Program-made: the position numbers and the translations under genes
The notes under the pieces: generated by a model
Database searches by the model: none
What the model saw: the letters and a program-made list of their open reading frames with translations, nothing else
Told to the model about the DNA's origin: nothing
Assembly: GCA_036346275.1 (NCBI GenBank)
Contig: CM070730.1
Coordinates: forward strand, 43,942,918-44,006,917
DNA: 64,000 nucleotides
Source of the DNA: Otatea glauca
Taxonomy: Eukaryota > Streptophyta > Magnoliopsida > Poales > Poaceae
Direction: 5' to 3'
Shown here: in pieces, positions 1-10,779 of the stretch
Layout: each line of letters opens with the position of its first letter
How positions within the stretch are numbered: position 1 is the first letter of the stretch

Positions 1-1009
1 TCCTACGCATCCACTAACGATCCAACGGCTATGAAAAAACATATCGCAGAAACTAGATCTAATCCAAGCCGCATACATCAAGATCCAACGCCACGATTCA
101 ATCTAAACATCTACAGAGATGGAGGCTACGCGACTCACCGTAACCGAACGATGCAAATCGGACGGTCGGCGCGTTCGACGAGGTTGACGGGCGAAGAAGC
201 GAAGGTTGCCGGAGTGGGGAAGATGACTCGGCGACGGCTGCTGCGGGCTTCTCCGGCGAGAAGAAGTGGTCCACTCGATGCGTCTTGCTTCGTGAACTCG
301 AACGGGTCGAGCACGCGGAAAGCGACGGACGGCGACGAGAGGAAGCAAAACAACGGCGGCACAAAGACGCAACCACTGGCGAGCTCGCCAGCGCTAGAGA
401 GGGTCTCGGCATGCGGCGAGGAGTCAAAAGACGCAGCGAAGGAGCTCACGGACGCGCTACTCGGTGCACTTAAAGGGGCCTCGGCGCGCTACAAAGCGGC
501 GAACGAGCGGAAATGGTCGGCGGCATTAGCTCCGTGATCTCGCGAAGACGACCGACGTGGCGCAATCCCGCGTCCGCGCGGCGACGATCCAAGGCTCACG
601 CGCGCGGCGACGTGGCACACTCACAGCGATCGATCCGGATCGGACGGCTTGGTCTTGGCGGCGCTAGGGTTTCGCGGTTGGGCCGACGACACGCACAAGA
701 ATGGGCTCGGCCCATTCATCGCTCATGTGATTTTAAAACATTTCACATTTAAAATAATTCTAGAAATTCAATTAAATCATTTGGAGCTTTTAAAATAGCA
801 GAAAAATTCCAGAAATTACTTTGAGATGTTTGGAACTCCATTAAAATATTTGCAATAAAACTTTGCAAAAACTTTTCCATTATTTAATTGTTTTCAAGAA
901 AAGTTCTATTTGAATAAATCCAAATTAACTTAAATAAATTCCCAAAAATTCACAAGAAAAATCAAAAATACTTCAAAATTCAAATTAGAGAAAAAATTAT
1001 GGTGTTACA
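1..1009 (-). mobile_element. Partial LTR of a Ty3/gypsy element (G4), minus strand
   Basis: Read on the minus strand, the block opens at 1009 with TGTAACACC, the usual start of long grass chromovirus LTRs, followed by about 280 bp of AT-rich sequence and then GC-rich sequence with an AAACCCTAGCGCC stretch. This is the same base-composition profile as the better preserved LTRs G1 and G5. No purine tract lies to its right, so this is a 5' LTR or solo LTR start rather than a 3' LTR. The rest of the element is outside the window. Open frames in the GC-rich part (for example 31-537) match no protein I recognise and are composition effects. Confidence 0.7.
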
Positions 1010-1440
1010 AATTACCATTGAAGTAAAGGTACTGATCTTCAATATGCTAAATCAACAAATTTTGTCTCTACATCACATTACTGTGAATTCAGGCTCTATG
1101 GCCAACATACACATGAACATTATCTGGTAAAGTGAATGCTCAAAGACATATCAAATCCTTTATTGCCATTAATACTTTTGATTTTGAATTCTGGGTTAGA
1201 TCGAGCATAACCGAATACCTTCTAATAATGACAAATCTTCTGGCAGACAAGCTCCACGCTAAATGGTACTGAATTGACCATTATAGCACACATATCACTT
1301 TTAAGTGAACCACCATTGGAGACAATATCTTCATTTACTCTTAATGCTTTTATTTCAAACTTCTCATACCAACAAAACATTCATCTCTACTTTATTTCTT
1401 TTGCAAGGAAATCTTTAGATGGAATTCATTACTAATCTCC
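1010..1440. other. G3 internal sequence, no recognisable gene
   Basis: This stretch lies between the gag stop at 1441 and the border of LTR G4. It is AT-rich with scattered stops in all frames. I find no protease DTG or DSG motif and no purine-rich tract, so it is unassigned internal sequence of G3 or older flanking sequence. Confidence 0.4.
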
Positions 1441-1700
1441 TCACTTTACAAATGAGTTATGACACTCGCTCAGGGTGAAATCGTTGATCTGAGCTTCCTT
1501 GATTGGCGTCGACACTGAGGTTTTGACTGTGGCAGAGTTGAGATTGGCTTGAACCGGCATGATTGCTTTCTTCTGAGGGCAATTGTTGGCAAAATGTCCA
1601 AGCTTATGGCGGGTATAACAGAGTTTATGGAAATTTTTCTTCCTTGGGCATTCACTTGATCGGGTAGTGTCTTCGCCGCACGCGTCTTTTCTTCAACCGG
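1441..1700 (-). pseudogene. Frame-shifted C-terminal part of the G3 gag
   Basis: Downstream of the 1755 stop, a different minus-strand frame encodes CYTRHKLGHFANNCP (about 1565-1610), a CCHC zinc knuckle with its second Cys replaced by Arg, then a short tail ending at a TGA at 1441-1443. It continues the knuckle row of the upstream reading frame, so at least one frameshift and the stop at 1755 separate it from the main gag frame. Confidence 0.6.
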
Positions 1701-1754
1701 TTCTCTAGGCAAACTTCTCTTACGGTGTCACCACTCACTCTTGGCGTTATGTAC

Positions 1755-2600
1755 TTAATCAAGTAACTTCGGAATAACCACGGTTGCGTAAAATAATTGT
1801 CTTCTCTGTGGACATCGGTTAGCATAATGACCTTCCTTCGACAAAGAGTAGCACACACGCTTGCATCGTTGTGCCTTGTTGGGTATAAATGTATGCTCAT
1901 TATCATTCTTCTGGTAATTCAGGGCTGGTTGCTTCAGAGGGCATTCTCTAGACCAATGACCTTGTTCATCACATAAGAAACATGCTGTTGGCGATTGCCA
2001 CTTACTACTTTCTTGATGAAGACAGCCAAGATCAGGAGGCTGCATCTTTAGTTTTTCAAGTGGCGTCTCTTGTACAACTGATATTACACCTCTTTTTGAC
2101 AATTCTTGAGTAATTGCAGCTCGAAGATTCTTCTGCTGACGCTGAGTCACTGCAGTAACTATTGGATCCAAGGGACAGTGAGTTGGGCAATGATCTCGAC
2201 CTTCACATAGGTAACATGTGATGTTGTTCATAGGGCACTCTCCGAAAGGATGACTTCCTTCACAACTGGAGCAATTGATCGCATGCTCATCAGCGGTATG
2301 GCCTATTTCTCCAAAGTGAATGCATGCACGATCTTCTAACTTGTCAGGCTGACAACACTTCAAAGAACAACGTCTAGATCTTGAATCAGATGCAGAGGTA
2401 GCATTTTGATCTGAATCTATCATGATGACACCATCTTCTGTCGAAGCAAAGGAATACCGAAAAGCATCAACGAACTCATTCCAGGTGATACTCTGCATAT
2501 TTATCTGTATTGACGGTTGCAAAACTGATCCATCATTGGAGTTCTCACTGAGTTGATTTCCACTTCCACTGACTTTACTGGTTCCACCAGACTGCACCAT
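1755..2600 (-). CDS. Shortened gag with a zinc-knuckle array (element G3)
   Basis: 281 residues without an internal stop. Residues 1-30 (MVQSGGTSKVSGSG, then NDGS) resemble the gag start of G1 (MVNTRGNNGASGSG). Residues 38-47 (ITWNEFVDAF) match the end of the G1 capsid domain (EITQEEFTNAFRRYH). The roughly 150 residues between these points in G1 are absent. The rest is Cys/His-rich: CSSCEGSHPFGEC, CYLCEGRDHCPTHC and CFLCDEQGHWSREC are good or near CCHC knuckles, while CIHFGEIGH and CYSLSKEGHYANRC are degenerate. CCHC knuckles in gag bind RNA. Without most of the capsid the protein probably cannot form particles alone. The ATG at 2600 is chosen because it aligns with the gag start of G1. Confidence 0.65.
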   Translation of the reverse strand: MVQSGGTSKVSGSGNQLSENSNDGSVLQPSIQINMQSITWNEFVDAFRYSFASTEDGVIMIDSDQNATSASDSRSRRCSLKCCQPDKLEDRACIHFGEIGHTADEHAINCSSCEGSHPFGECPMNNITCYLCEGRDHCPTHCPLDPIVTAVTQRQQKNLRAAITQELSKRGVISVVQETPLEKLKMQPPDLGCLHQESSKWQSPTACFLCDEQGHWSRECPLKQPALNYQKNDNEHTFIPNKAQRCKRVCYSLSKEGHYANRCPQRRQLFYATVVIPKLLD

Positions 2601-3221
2601 CTGCTTGGTTGCTTCAAAGGGTTAGGGAAAAGGGAAATAGCATAGATAAGGAATAATGATCCTAATACAGGGGAGATAGGTTTAACCCAACAACTTAAGC
2701 AAACAATATTAATAACTTGGTATGGTTGCTTATATAAGCCTAAGAGCTATGCAACACATCTTGCACAATCAACAATCAAGGAACAACCAAATCGACCTAT
2801 AAACACAAAACTACCGCCTATAAGGGCAACATTCTAGCTTAAGAAGACGTGGGCTCTACACATGAGTCTCAACTAGATACTCAAGCACTAGGTCTTCTAG
2901 TTTCAGAACACTTGCATCGATCCTCCCTTCCTTGAGCTTGACGATTCCTGTCTTCACGATCTTAAGGTTCAGAACGAGACACCCAATACTTTCTCCTTAA
3001 GTGGGAGACATCGTTAACTACTTAGAACAACGCAGGTAAGATTTTTATTTAAACCAGTGAGGAAAGATGAATAATTTTTTTAGCAAAAGGGGAAAGAATG
3101 GAAGAATAAGATAAGTCAAGAACTTATTATTCTTTCAAGTTAAATTTTCACTTTTAGAAAATACTTTTGAAGCTCCTAAGGAACGGCCAAACTATCTAGG
3201 GTCAAGACCTACAGTCAGTAT
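2601..3221 (-). other. 5' untranslated leader of G3
   Basis: The stretch lies between the primer binding site and the gag ATG. Several segments match the G1 leader at 31486-32680, but this one is about half as long. No reading frame is supported. Confidence 0.6.
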
Positions 3222-3234
3222 GGCTCTAATACCA
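3222..3234 (-). promoter_or_regulatory. Primer binding site of G3
   Basis: Read on the minus strand this is TGGTATTAGAGCC, one mismatch from TGGTATCAGAGCC, the site complementary to the 3' end of initiator tRNA-Met used by most plant LTR retrotransposons. It lies 4 bases (GAGG) inside the LTR end. Confidence 0.8.
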
Positions 3235-3523
3235 CCTCTGTCGGGACACGAATATGCAAATCTGGACCCTCTGTGTATTCAGCACTAGTCCAGGATCACG
3301 CTAGTGCACACAGTCTCAACATAGATGAAATATCACAATCATACACAGCGGACTAATAAATAAAGACTTAATCTATTAATATAGAACTATTGAATGACCT
3401 TAAGGTCAAACTTACACTTGTGAGGCCTTGGTGGCTTCAACTCAAAATAAATAAACAACAGCGGAATGAAGATCGTCGACGAATCCCATCAATATACCAC
3501 AGGCAACTGACAAGGTTCAACTC

Positions 3524-4985
3524 CTAGATAATCGCCTCCTCGTGGAACTTCTCCTCCTTCGAAGTTGTGGTCTTCTCCTCAACTGATGATTTTGTGTGTT
3601 GCAAGGGGGTGAGTACATAAAGCACTCAACAAGTCGTGCACAGAATGCAATTCTAACATAGCTATATGCAAGGATTATTCCAAAGAAATGGCTAACATGG
3701 CTATTTTGCAAAAGCAAAGATTTGTAAATTAATACAAGATATAAATTGGAAAGACAAGAAACAAATAATCGTATTAGATAGATTCAACATTTCTCAAGTA
3801 AAACAAGTTTCCAATCCTATGTCAAGTTCCAACCTTTCATGGCAATCCCGCCATCCCATTCCAAGTTTTCATTTCAAAAGTCTAACCCTTAATCAGTAAT
3901 TCCCGAGCTTTGCTCAATACCGTGAGCACGGCTATTCGAATAGGTTTACACTCTGCAGAGGTTATGCACTTTACCCACACGACGTGATATTCTCTTTGTG
4001 CTCGCCATCAAGACGCTTCCTTTGGTGTACCGCAGAGAATTCACGACAAAGCCTTTCAGAACCTCTACCTTAACCAAAGAACCTCTCCGGTGTTGCCTTC
4101 GCTATCACTCCTCTCACGCAGATGCCACCAAGTATAGGACAGGCCAACACCGTTGGATGGGTACCAAGCCGCAAAGAGTGTACTCTCCCGCACAGTACAC
4201 TTCCGTGTCTTTATGTCGCCCGAGGTATCGGAGGAAAGATATCGTAACCCTAATCAACTAGGTGCGTCCCATATCGGACATGTGGTCGCATGATTGACTC
4301 AGTCAAAGGCTTGCAAGGTTAAGTCTTTAAGATGATCGAGGCAAGACTTCCACATACCCCGCCCATCGGGCCCACCTTGGCATTCTCGCCTTGCCACTTG
4401 CCCCAATCTAAATCATAACCACCTGGGTTGATTACCAAGCACCACGTGCCATCGACAATTTAACCTCGTTGCGTGACATCCTCTCGCCACCGCAACTCAA
4501 TCTCATCGTGTGACCACACATGACACACAAGTTCATAACATCGTTCCATATTACATTAGTCAAGATTATTTATCAAAGACTAAAGTACATGTGATGGCGT
4601 GGCATGACTAAGCAACTAATACGGTCTAACCATCCCATGTTGATTATTATTACTAACCAACTATAATGAACCAATCTAGGGTGACAATATATCATAGTAT
4701 ACAAATGGCAAGGTAGGGTATAGAGCAATTGGGTATAATAGATAAGTCCCAAATTTAATTGAAGACATTTGTACATGTCAAATAATATGCAATAAAGTAA
4801 AACAATATAGCAGTTTTTGTAACCGTAGGTTCAACATGATCAAAGCACAACTTGCCTGGCACTTGCTATAAACTGCTCTTTACTCTTTTTAATTGATCTT
4901 CGGCTTCATCAACCTTTGGCTCTTCAATCGAATGCTTCGACTTCCTCGTCCTTCAGCTACTTCGGGTAACTTCTGAACGACACGT
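3524..4985 (-). other. Split acidic reading frame inside LTR G3
   Basis: Exon-like block A is 4985-4856 (minus), preceded by CTTTGTCGTTAG and ended by CCAG then GCAAGT, a GC-type splice donor. The gap is about 1.27 kb. Block B is 3582-3524, preceded by AAATCATCAG. Joining one base from block A to TT gives Val, then EEKTTTSKEEKFHEEAII and a stop at 3524. Block A is degraded (one frameshift) but its frames are rich in Glu, Asp and Lys. The same arrangement is found in G1, G2 and G5. No start codon is evident. Confidence 0.45.
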
Positions 4986-5804
4986 CTAACGACAAAGAAG
5001 CACAAATACAACAAAACTCAAAAGCAATTCAAATAAATTCCAATTTAATATTAGATTGGTACTGAACGGAAGGGATTGAATTTAGGAACTTAGATTTGAT
5101 CGAAGATCAGATGAAAGAGAACAGGCTTTCAGAAGATTTATCGAGAAGGTTATGACTGATAATTAGGGGAAAACGGAGTATATTCCAGTGGATATCCTTC
5201 GAGATTAATTAACTCGACTGGACAAATATTGACATATGGGCTCTTGATCTATAGATCGGGTCCATAAAGATATGTTAGTTCATGATGAACTAAACTGATG
5301 CTCAATGTTGACTTTTGTTGACTAAACAAATACACAGTCAGACAAAAGAAAGATAGACTAATAGAATAGATATGGCACCAGGATATGACATATGGCCAAT
5401 GGTCTATCGACCAAGTCCACGAATGAATTGGGGTTAATGGCGATTAGATTTTGAGGATAAGACAGGACGGATGGAATCGACATTTAGTGCGATCCGATCG
5501 GGGTTCATCATACATCAAAGAAGAGACTTGACGATAACAGGGCGATGATGATATGTAGTAAGACAGGACAAATATCTTACTACGGTGGACGTAACGTGGA
5601 AAACCGCAATACCGGCAATACGCTCACGATGAACTCATCCATCGAACCGGTCTTAAGTTAGGTTTTGGTCCGGCTTTGCAGATGATAGAAAGATAAAGCC
5701 AAACTCACAAGAAATGGGGTTAGATCACGATAGGATGATAGAAAGGATAATGACATCGCGCCACGCTCTTGCCGGAATGCGCATATGCGATGCGAAGCGG
5801 CGAG

Positions 5805-5960
5805 CAAAGCGTTAACGGCGAACGTTAACGAAGAAACGTTAGCAACGAACGTTAATGATGGAACGTTAACGGCGGGAGGTTAACGACGAACGTTAACGAC
5901 GGACGTTAACGGATTTAACGTTGATTTACGGGACGTTAACGGCGGACGTTAACGACGAAT
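5805..5960. repeat. Array of AACGTTAAC motifs
   Basis: About ten imperfect copies of a 13-20 base unit containing AACGTTAACG occur in roughly 150 bp within the upstream part of LTR G3. The core joins two palindromes, AACGTT and GTTAAC. Spacing is irregular and several copies carry single substitutions. Confidence 0.8.
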
Positions 5961-6419
5961 TGGACCAAGGGTTAAGTCCGGTTTGAGCGAAACGATTCAA
6001 GGATGAATACACTTGGCATAGGGTAGGATGGTAGGGTTGGCTCTGCGATTAAAGGTTTCCAAAGATGGCGAACCGAAATGCGCACCGACACGAAGGACTA
6101 GGCCAAAAGACGTCGGATAGATTCTAGAACATGGTTTTGACGGCAACCGGGGATCAATGAACTTCAACGGTGGGCAAAACAGGGGATAATGATTTTCTGG
6201 ACACAATGACATGGGCACGACAAACCAAAATGGTTGGCGGCACAAGACGACGCGCGGCGGTGGCAAAAAGGCGACGGTAACGAATATTAAAATTTTCGGT
6301 GGATGGAACAGTAGAGGGGAAGTGAGCACCACGTAGAATGTGGCGACACGAACTCAACGGTATATCCGGATTTGGAAGCAACCCAACGGACAGATCACAA
6401 ACTGCCGATGAACGGCTGC

Positions 6420-7400
6420 TAAAGCTAATAAATCAAACGGTCATAACTATTAAGATAATAGATGAAACCTAACCGAATTTTACAGAGAGCTATCTGGATT
6501 CATTTGGCACGATATGACGCGAACGGATCTGAGTTTTACCTTCTGGATCAACGGGGAACACGCGACGAAATTTTCTGCCGTACGTACGCAGTCTGATCGG
6601 GGAAGATTGAATTTTCTGCCGCAATCCCATGGACAAAACCTTGAGTTAGGGTGAGCACCGTGTAGAGGACATCAAGAGGAGTCTATAGAAAAAATTGTAC
6701 GGTCAAACTCGCAAAAACAAAGGAGAACGGGTGACGGCAAGATTCGAGATTGGAACGGCCATAACTTTTGATTTACTAGATGAAACTGCACCAAATTTGG
6801 TGGAGAGATATATCTGACCATATGGCACGAGATGACGCGAGAGGATTTCATAAAAACTCACCGGTATAACAGGGAACGCGATGCCAAGATCGGCCGGCGA
6901 TGGCGGTGCACCGGAAGAGCTCGTCGACGTTGTAGGAGAAAAAGGGTCGCCGGCAGAGTTCTGTTTGGAATTTTCCAAAACTGTTTCACAGATGTGTTGC
7001 AACCTTCATGGGGGTGCTCCACAAAAAATTTGAGGATGAACGGAGTTCGGGAGCGCCCTGTAGAGCTCGCCGAAGTTCTCACCGAAGTTAGGGAAAAAGG
7101 CTTGCCGAGGGATCTCCGTTGCGATTCTGATGCTGATCTTTTAGTATGATGTGGGGAATGAGGAGAGGCGTCTAGGGTTCAATTTTCAGCTACAAAGGAG
7201 CAATGGATCAACGGGAAAAGCTCGCCGGAGTTGGGAGAGAAATCGCTGGTCGGAGGTGCTCCGGTAGGCATTTGCAAAATCTGATTTTACTGGATGTAGA
7301 GGACAGCAAGAGGAAGCTCTGGTAAAAATTTCAGATCAAAATAAGATCGGGAGTGACCAGGAGAGCTCGCCGAAGTTATGCCTGAAAATCTGCCGGAATT
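6420..7400. repeat. Degenerate tandem repeat in LTR G3, period near 150 bp
   Basis: A block containing AGCTCGCCGAAGTT or a close variant recurs near 6917, 7066, 7217 and 7366, spaced about 150 bp apart. A second shared block (tttggcacgatatgacgcga near 6505, atggcacgagatgacgcga near 6822) recurs about 320 bp apart. TGTAGAGGACA followed by GCAAGAGGA-type sequence occurs near 6660 and 7296. Together these show a decayed tandem duplication in the long U3 of G3. Confidence 0.6.
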
Positions 7401-8253
7401 ACTGTAGCAGTTACTGATTATTTAATCCGAATTATTAAGTATCACCAGTAAAATCGAAATAAATAACAAACAACCGTTTAAAAATCAGAGAAAAATCTGG
7501 AACGTGACCCACAGCCTTAGTAACACAAATAAAATATTATTACATAAAATAATAAGTTTATTCATGTACAGTAAATACTTTTATATTGTTTTTAATATCT
7601 TTTTAATTTGGAAAATACTAAAACAACCCCAAAAATTCTAGGAAAATTCTGGGAGTTTAATTAGGACATTTTGAGATCAAATAAAATATTTTGGTACCAC
7701 CAAATATTTTATTTTTATACCCACATATATTTTTATTTTGTTAAAGCTTTCAAAAAGGCTTTAGAAAATATATAATTTGACAAATATAGAAAATTTCTCA
7801 GAAATTCCCTTAGGTTTATTTATATTAAATAAGATAGTTTTAGCAAAACCAAATCTTTTATTTTGTCTCCAAACTATATTTTAATTGATGAGATTTTTGG
7901 AAAGATTTTGAAATCAGGATTTTAACAAATAATGGGAAAATTCACCGAAGTTCCTTGTGATATATTTTTTTAAAACAATTAATTCCAACTTAAATAGGGT
8001 TTTTTTAGGAAATAGTATTAAGTTTTTCTAAAAATAGGCAAAAGTCTTTTCTTTTGAACTCTAGAGAAATCCTAAAATAAAGAGGAGACAAATAAACTTG
8101 AACAACCGATAAAAATAATAATTTAATTTTTTTTATCCTATTTTTGAAATGAAAATTTGGGATGTTACGATCGTGTTCGCGAAGGACTCGAGTCCGCCCG
8201 ATACGCCGCCATGCCGGTAGGATCTAGGGTTCCTTTGAGCGCGTTTGCCGAGG

Positions 8254-8263
8254 CTATAAAAGG
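8254..8263 (+). promoter_or_regulatory. TATA box of LTR G2
   Basis: CTATAAAAGG at the position where G1 and G5 have CTATTTAAGG. The following 200 bp are GC-rich and end at a plausible splice donor, GTAAGG, at 8471. Transcription would start about 30 bp downstream and mark the start of R. Confidence 0.7.
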
Positions 8264-9089
8264 GAGGGGTAGTTGCCCGAGGTTCTTCGTCAGCTGCCGC
8301 GCACTTTGGTCGGACCCGTTTGGCGAGGAACGTCGTGGTGAGCGCAAGAAAGCTCGTCGAAGTCGAAGCTTGTAGCCGCCGTGGTTTTTGCCGTGGATCG
8401 TCGCCGTCAAGCTGTTCTCCGCCGCGTTGGTTCCAGATCTGGGTTCACCGAGGAGCTTTGCGTCGAATCGGTAAGGTTTCATCGCCGGATCGTCGTCAGA
8501 ACACCGTCGGGTTCGTCATCTTCTCCGAGTTCGTCAATGGCGCCGCCGCGTGAAGCTCGTCGTCGCCAGCCGTGCCCTTCGCCGTTGGATCTGATCGGAT
8601 GAACCAAGACGTAGCCACGTGCTTCCTTGCTGTAGCCTTTCGATGGGATCTGGTTGCACCAGATTGCGCCGTCGCCACAACCAGTCGTGTGCAGCCGTGT
8701 GTCGGGCGCAGGCGCCGAGGCGTCGTGGACCGGGTCTGCGGTAGACCAGAGGCGGTCCCGTGGACCGGGTCTATGCACCGAGATGCGTGGCAACACCCGA
8801 TTGGTTCGGGTCAGGGCTGACGCCAGCATGACGTCATGATGACGCAATAAACCTGTTTTCAGTTTAAAAATAAATCTGTTAATTCTGATTTTCTAATTTT
8901 TGCAATTTCAGTATTTATTTCAAACTTCAAAAGGCTATATCTTTTGTATCGTAACTCGGATTTGAGTGATTCAAATTTCTAAAAATTTGCAAAATTGAGA
9001 TCTATTTAATGGTGAATTTTATTTGATTTTTGGAGTTCATTTTCTCTCTGTTTTGGTATTTATTTGCTTTTATCTTTCGGTACGCATAG

Positions 9090-10428
9090 ACGTTGAATTG
9101 TGCGACGCTTCGGAGGAAGATCCAGCAACTCAAGAGCAAGCTTCATATCAAGATCATGACCTATTCCAAGGCAAGTTGTGCTTTGATCATGTTGAACCCA
9201 TGTTTATAAAATTGCTATAATTGTTTTACCCTATTGCATATTATTTCAAGTATACAATTGTTTCAAATTAAATTGGGCTTAGCTAATATACCAGATTGAT
9301 TTATACCCTACCTTGTCATTGTATGCCATGATCTATTGTCACCCTAGATTGGTTCAATATAGTTGGTTAGTAATTATAATCAACATGGGATGGTTAGTCC
9401 GTATTAGTTGCTTAGCCATGCCACATCATCACATGTGTTGGAATCATTGATAATTAAACTTGATTAATGGAATATGGAACAATGTTATGAACTTGTGTGT
9501 CATGTGGGATCACACGATGAGATTGAGTTGTTGTTGCGAGTCATGTCATGCAACGATGTTGAATTGTTGATAGCACGTGGTGCTTGGTAATCAATTGGGT
9601 GATAATCATTTAGATTGGGGCAAGTGACAAAGGGCGAGGATGCCAAGGTGGGCCCGATGGGCAGAGGGTATGTGGATGTCTTGCCTTGATCACTCTAAGG
9701 ACTTAACCTTGCAAGTCTTTGACCTGAGTCAATCATGCAACCACATGTCTGGTATGGGCCAGCCTAGCTGAGTAATTTGCAATGTCTTAACTTTGATACT
9801 ATCGTGGTCGGTGTGAGTTCCCGAGGTATGGAGTAATTCACATGGCACAAGAGGGGGGCCCTGGATGTGGTAACCAGTCCCACCAGTGTTGAAACCTTAG
9901 CGGGTAGTATCGGGTTAAGGCAGCGCATTGTAAAGGCTTTGTTATAATCACTCGCCTTGGTGGTGTTTGGTTGTATCACGTGGGTAAAGTGCATAACCTC
10001 TGCAGAGTGTAAAACTATTCGGATAGTCGTGCTCGCGCTATTGAGCAATGCTCAGGAATTACAGTTAAGGGTTTGCTTAATTAATTGGACAACTTGGTTG
10101 GGATGGCAGGATGCTATGGAAAGTGGAAATTGACTTAGGATTGGAAACTTAGTTTACTTGAGAAATACTGAACTTATTTGTTATTGTTATTTGTTTTACA
10201 GTCTTTACAATCTATTTATTATATTTGTTCATAAATGTTGCTTATTGCAAAATAGCCATGATAGCCTATCCATTGGAATAAGCCTTACATATAGATACCT
10301 AGAATTGCATTCTGTGCACAACTTGTTGAGTGCTTTAAGTACTCACCCTTGCCAAACAACAGTAATCAACAGTTGAAGAATCTACACCTGTGTTGGAAGA
10401 GGAGGTCCAGGAAGACACGAGTCATTAG
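9090..10428 (+). other. Split acidic reading frame inside LTR G2
   Basis: Block A is 9090-9170, after TACGCATAG; it encodes EEDPATQEQASYQDHDLFQ and ends CCAAG followed by GCAAGT, the strong consensus for GC-AG introns. Block B is 10373-10428, after AATCAACAG. The junction codon is G plus TT (Val), followed by EESTPVLEEEVQEDTSH and a TAG stop. The gap is 1202 bp. A possible first exon ends at 8470 in a phase that would keep the frame, but it has no ATG. A leader-intron role is the alternative. Confidence 0.5.
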
Positions 10429-10779
10429 GGTCCGAACCTTGTCGGTTGCCTGTGGTGAACTGATGAGCTATCTACGTTTTCTTCTGTCCGCTGCTTAATC
10501 ATTAGCTTATATTTTCAGTCTTGCCCTGTGTGGCTTAATAATGTAAGTTGGTCATAAGATCATACATTTAGCTATATCAATAAATGAACTATTATTTCTA
10601 TTATCGTTGAGTGTGATGTGATATGTACCAATGTTAAGCTATGTGCACTAGCATTGATCCTAGGACTAGTGCGGTAAACACAGTGGGTTCGAATCAGTGG
10701 ATTCGGGTCCTTACACTAGGCGTCACCCGTTCGGGAACGGCGCATCTCACATTTGCTTGTGAGGTGCGTGGTTCCGGAA

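Larger units (their letters stand above)
1010..8169 (-). mobile_element. Non-autonomous Tekay-like gypsy element G3 (5' LTR, PBS, gag)
   Basis: Minus-strand element. The 5' LTR occupies 3239-8169, the primer binding site is at 3222-3234, the leader is at 2601-3221 and a shortened gag is at 1441-2600. The leader matches that of the complete element G1 over long stretches (the AAGTATTTTCTAAAAG segment and the CAACCATACCAAG segment just before gag), which fixes the family. No protease, reverse transcriptase or integrase is visible before the left border, where another LTR begins at 1009. The right end lies inside the plus-strand LTR G2. The 3' LTR is not in the window. Confidence 0.75.
3239..8169 (-). 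repeat. 5' LTR of G3, about 4.9 kb
   Basis: On the minus strand the LTR opens at 8169 with GTAACATCCC (first T apparently mutated) and closes at 3239 with GTCCCGACA just before the PBS. The part from about 3240 to 4870 aligns with the R/U5 side of G1, G2 and G5. The part from 4870 to 8169 is about 1.7 kb longer than its counterpart in G1 and holds two repeat arrays (5805-5960 and about 6420-7400). The length is unusual but supported by recognisable sequence at both ends. Confidence 0.65.
8170..10715 (+). repeat. Tekay-family LTR G2, 5' part missing
   Basis: Plus-strand LTR ending at 10715 in GGATTCGGGTCCTTACA, the same terminus as G1 (GGATTCGGGTCCCTACA). From the TATA box at 8254 to its end it aligns with G1 nearly throughout. 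About the first 600 bp of a normal LTR are absent because G3 begins at 8169. Whether it is a solo LTR or the 3' LTR of a longer element cannot be told. Several GC-rich open frames at 8160-8850 are not conserved with the other LTRs as proteins. Confidence 0.85.

Noticed and set aside
31..1000. 168-residue frame at 31-537 and overlapping antisense frames
   Set aside because: They lie in the GC-rich part of an LTR, are low complexity (Arg/Ser/Ala-rich) and have no recognisable domain.
8157..8847. Several 70-120 residue frames on both strands
   Set aside because: GC-rich LTR sequence of G2; equivalent regions of G1 and G5 do not keep these frames. A possible leader exon to 8470 is mentioned with the split frame only.
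10714..10718. CACTA at the end of LTR G2 as the 5' terminus of CACTA1
   Set aside because: The next bases (GGCGTCACCC) do not match the CACTACAAGAAA terminus seen at 19180-19191, no CCCACGAATTTA subterminal repeats follow, and CA is the normal end of the G2 LTR.
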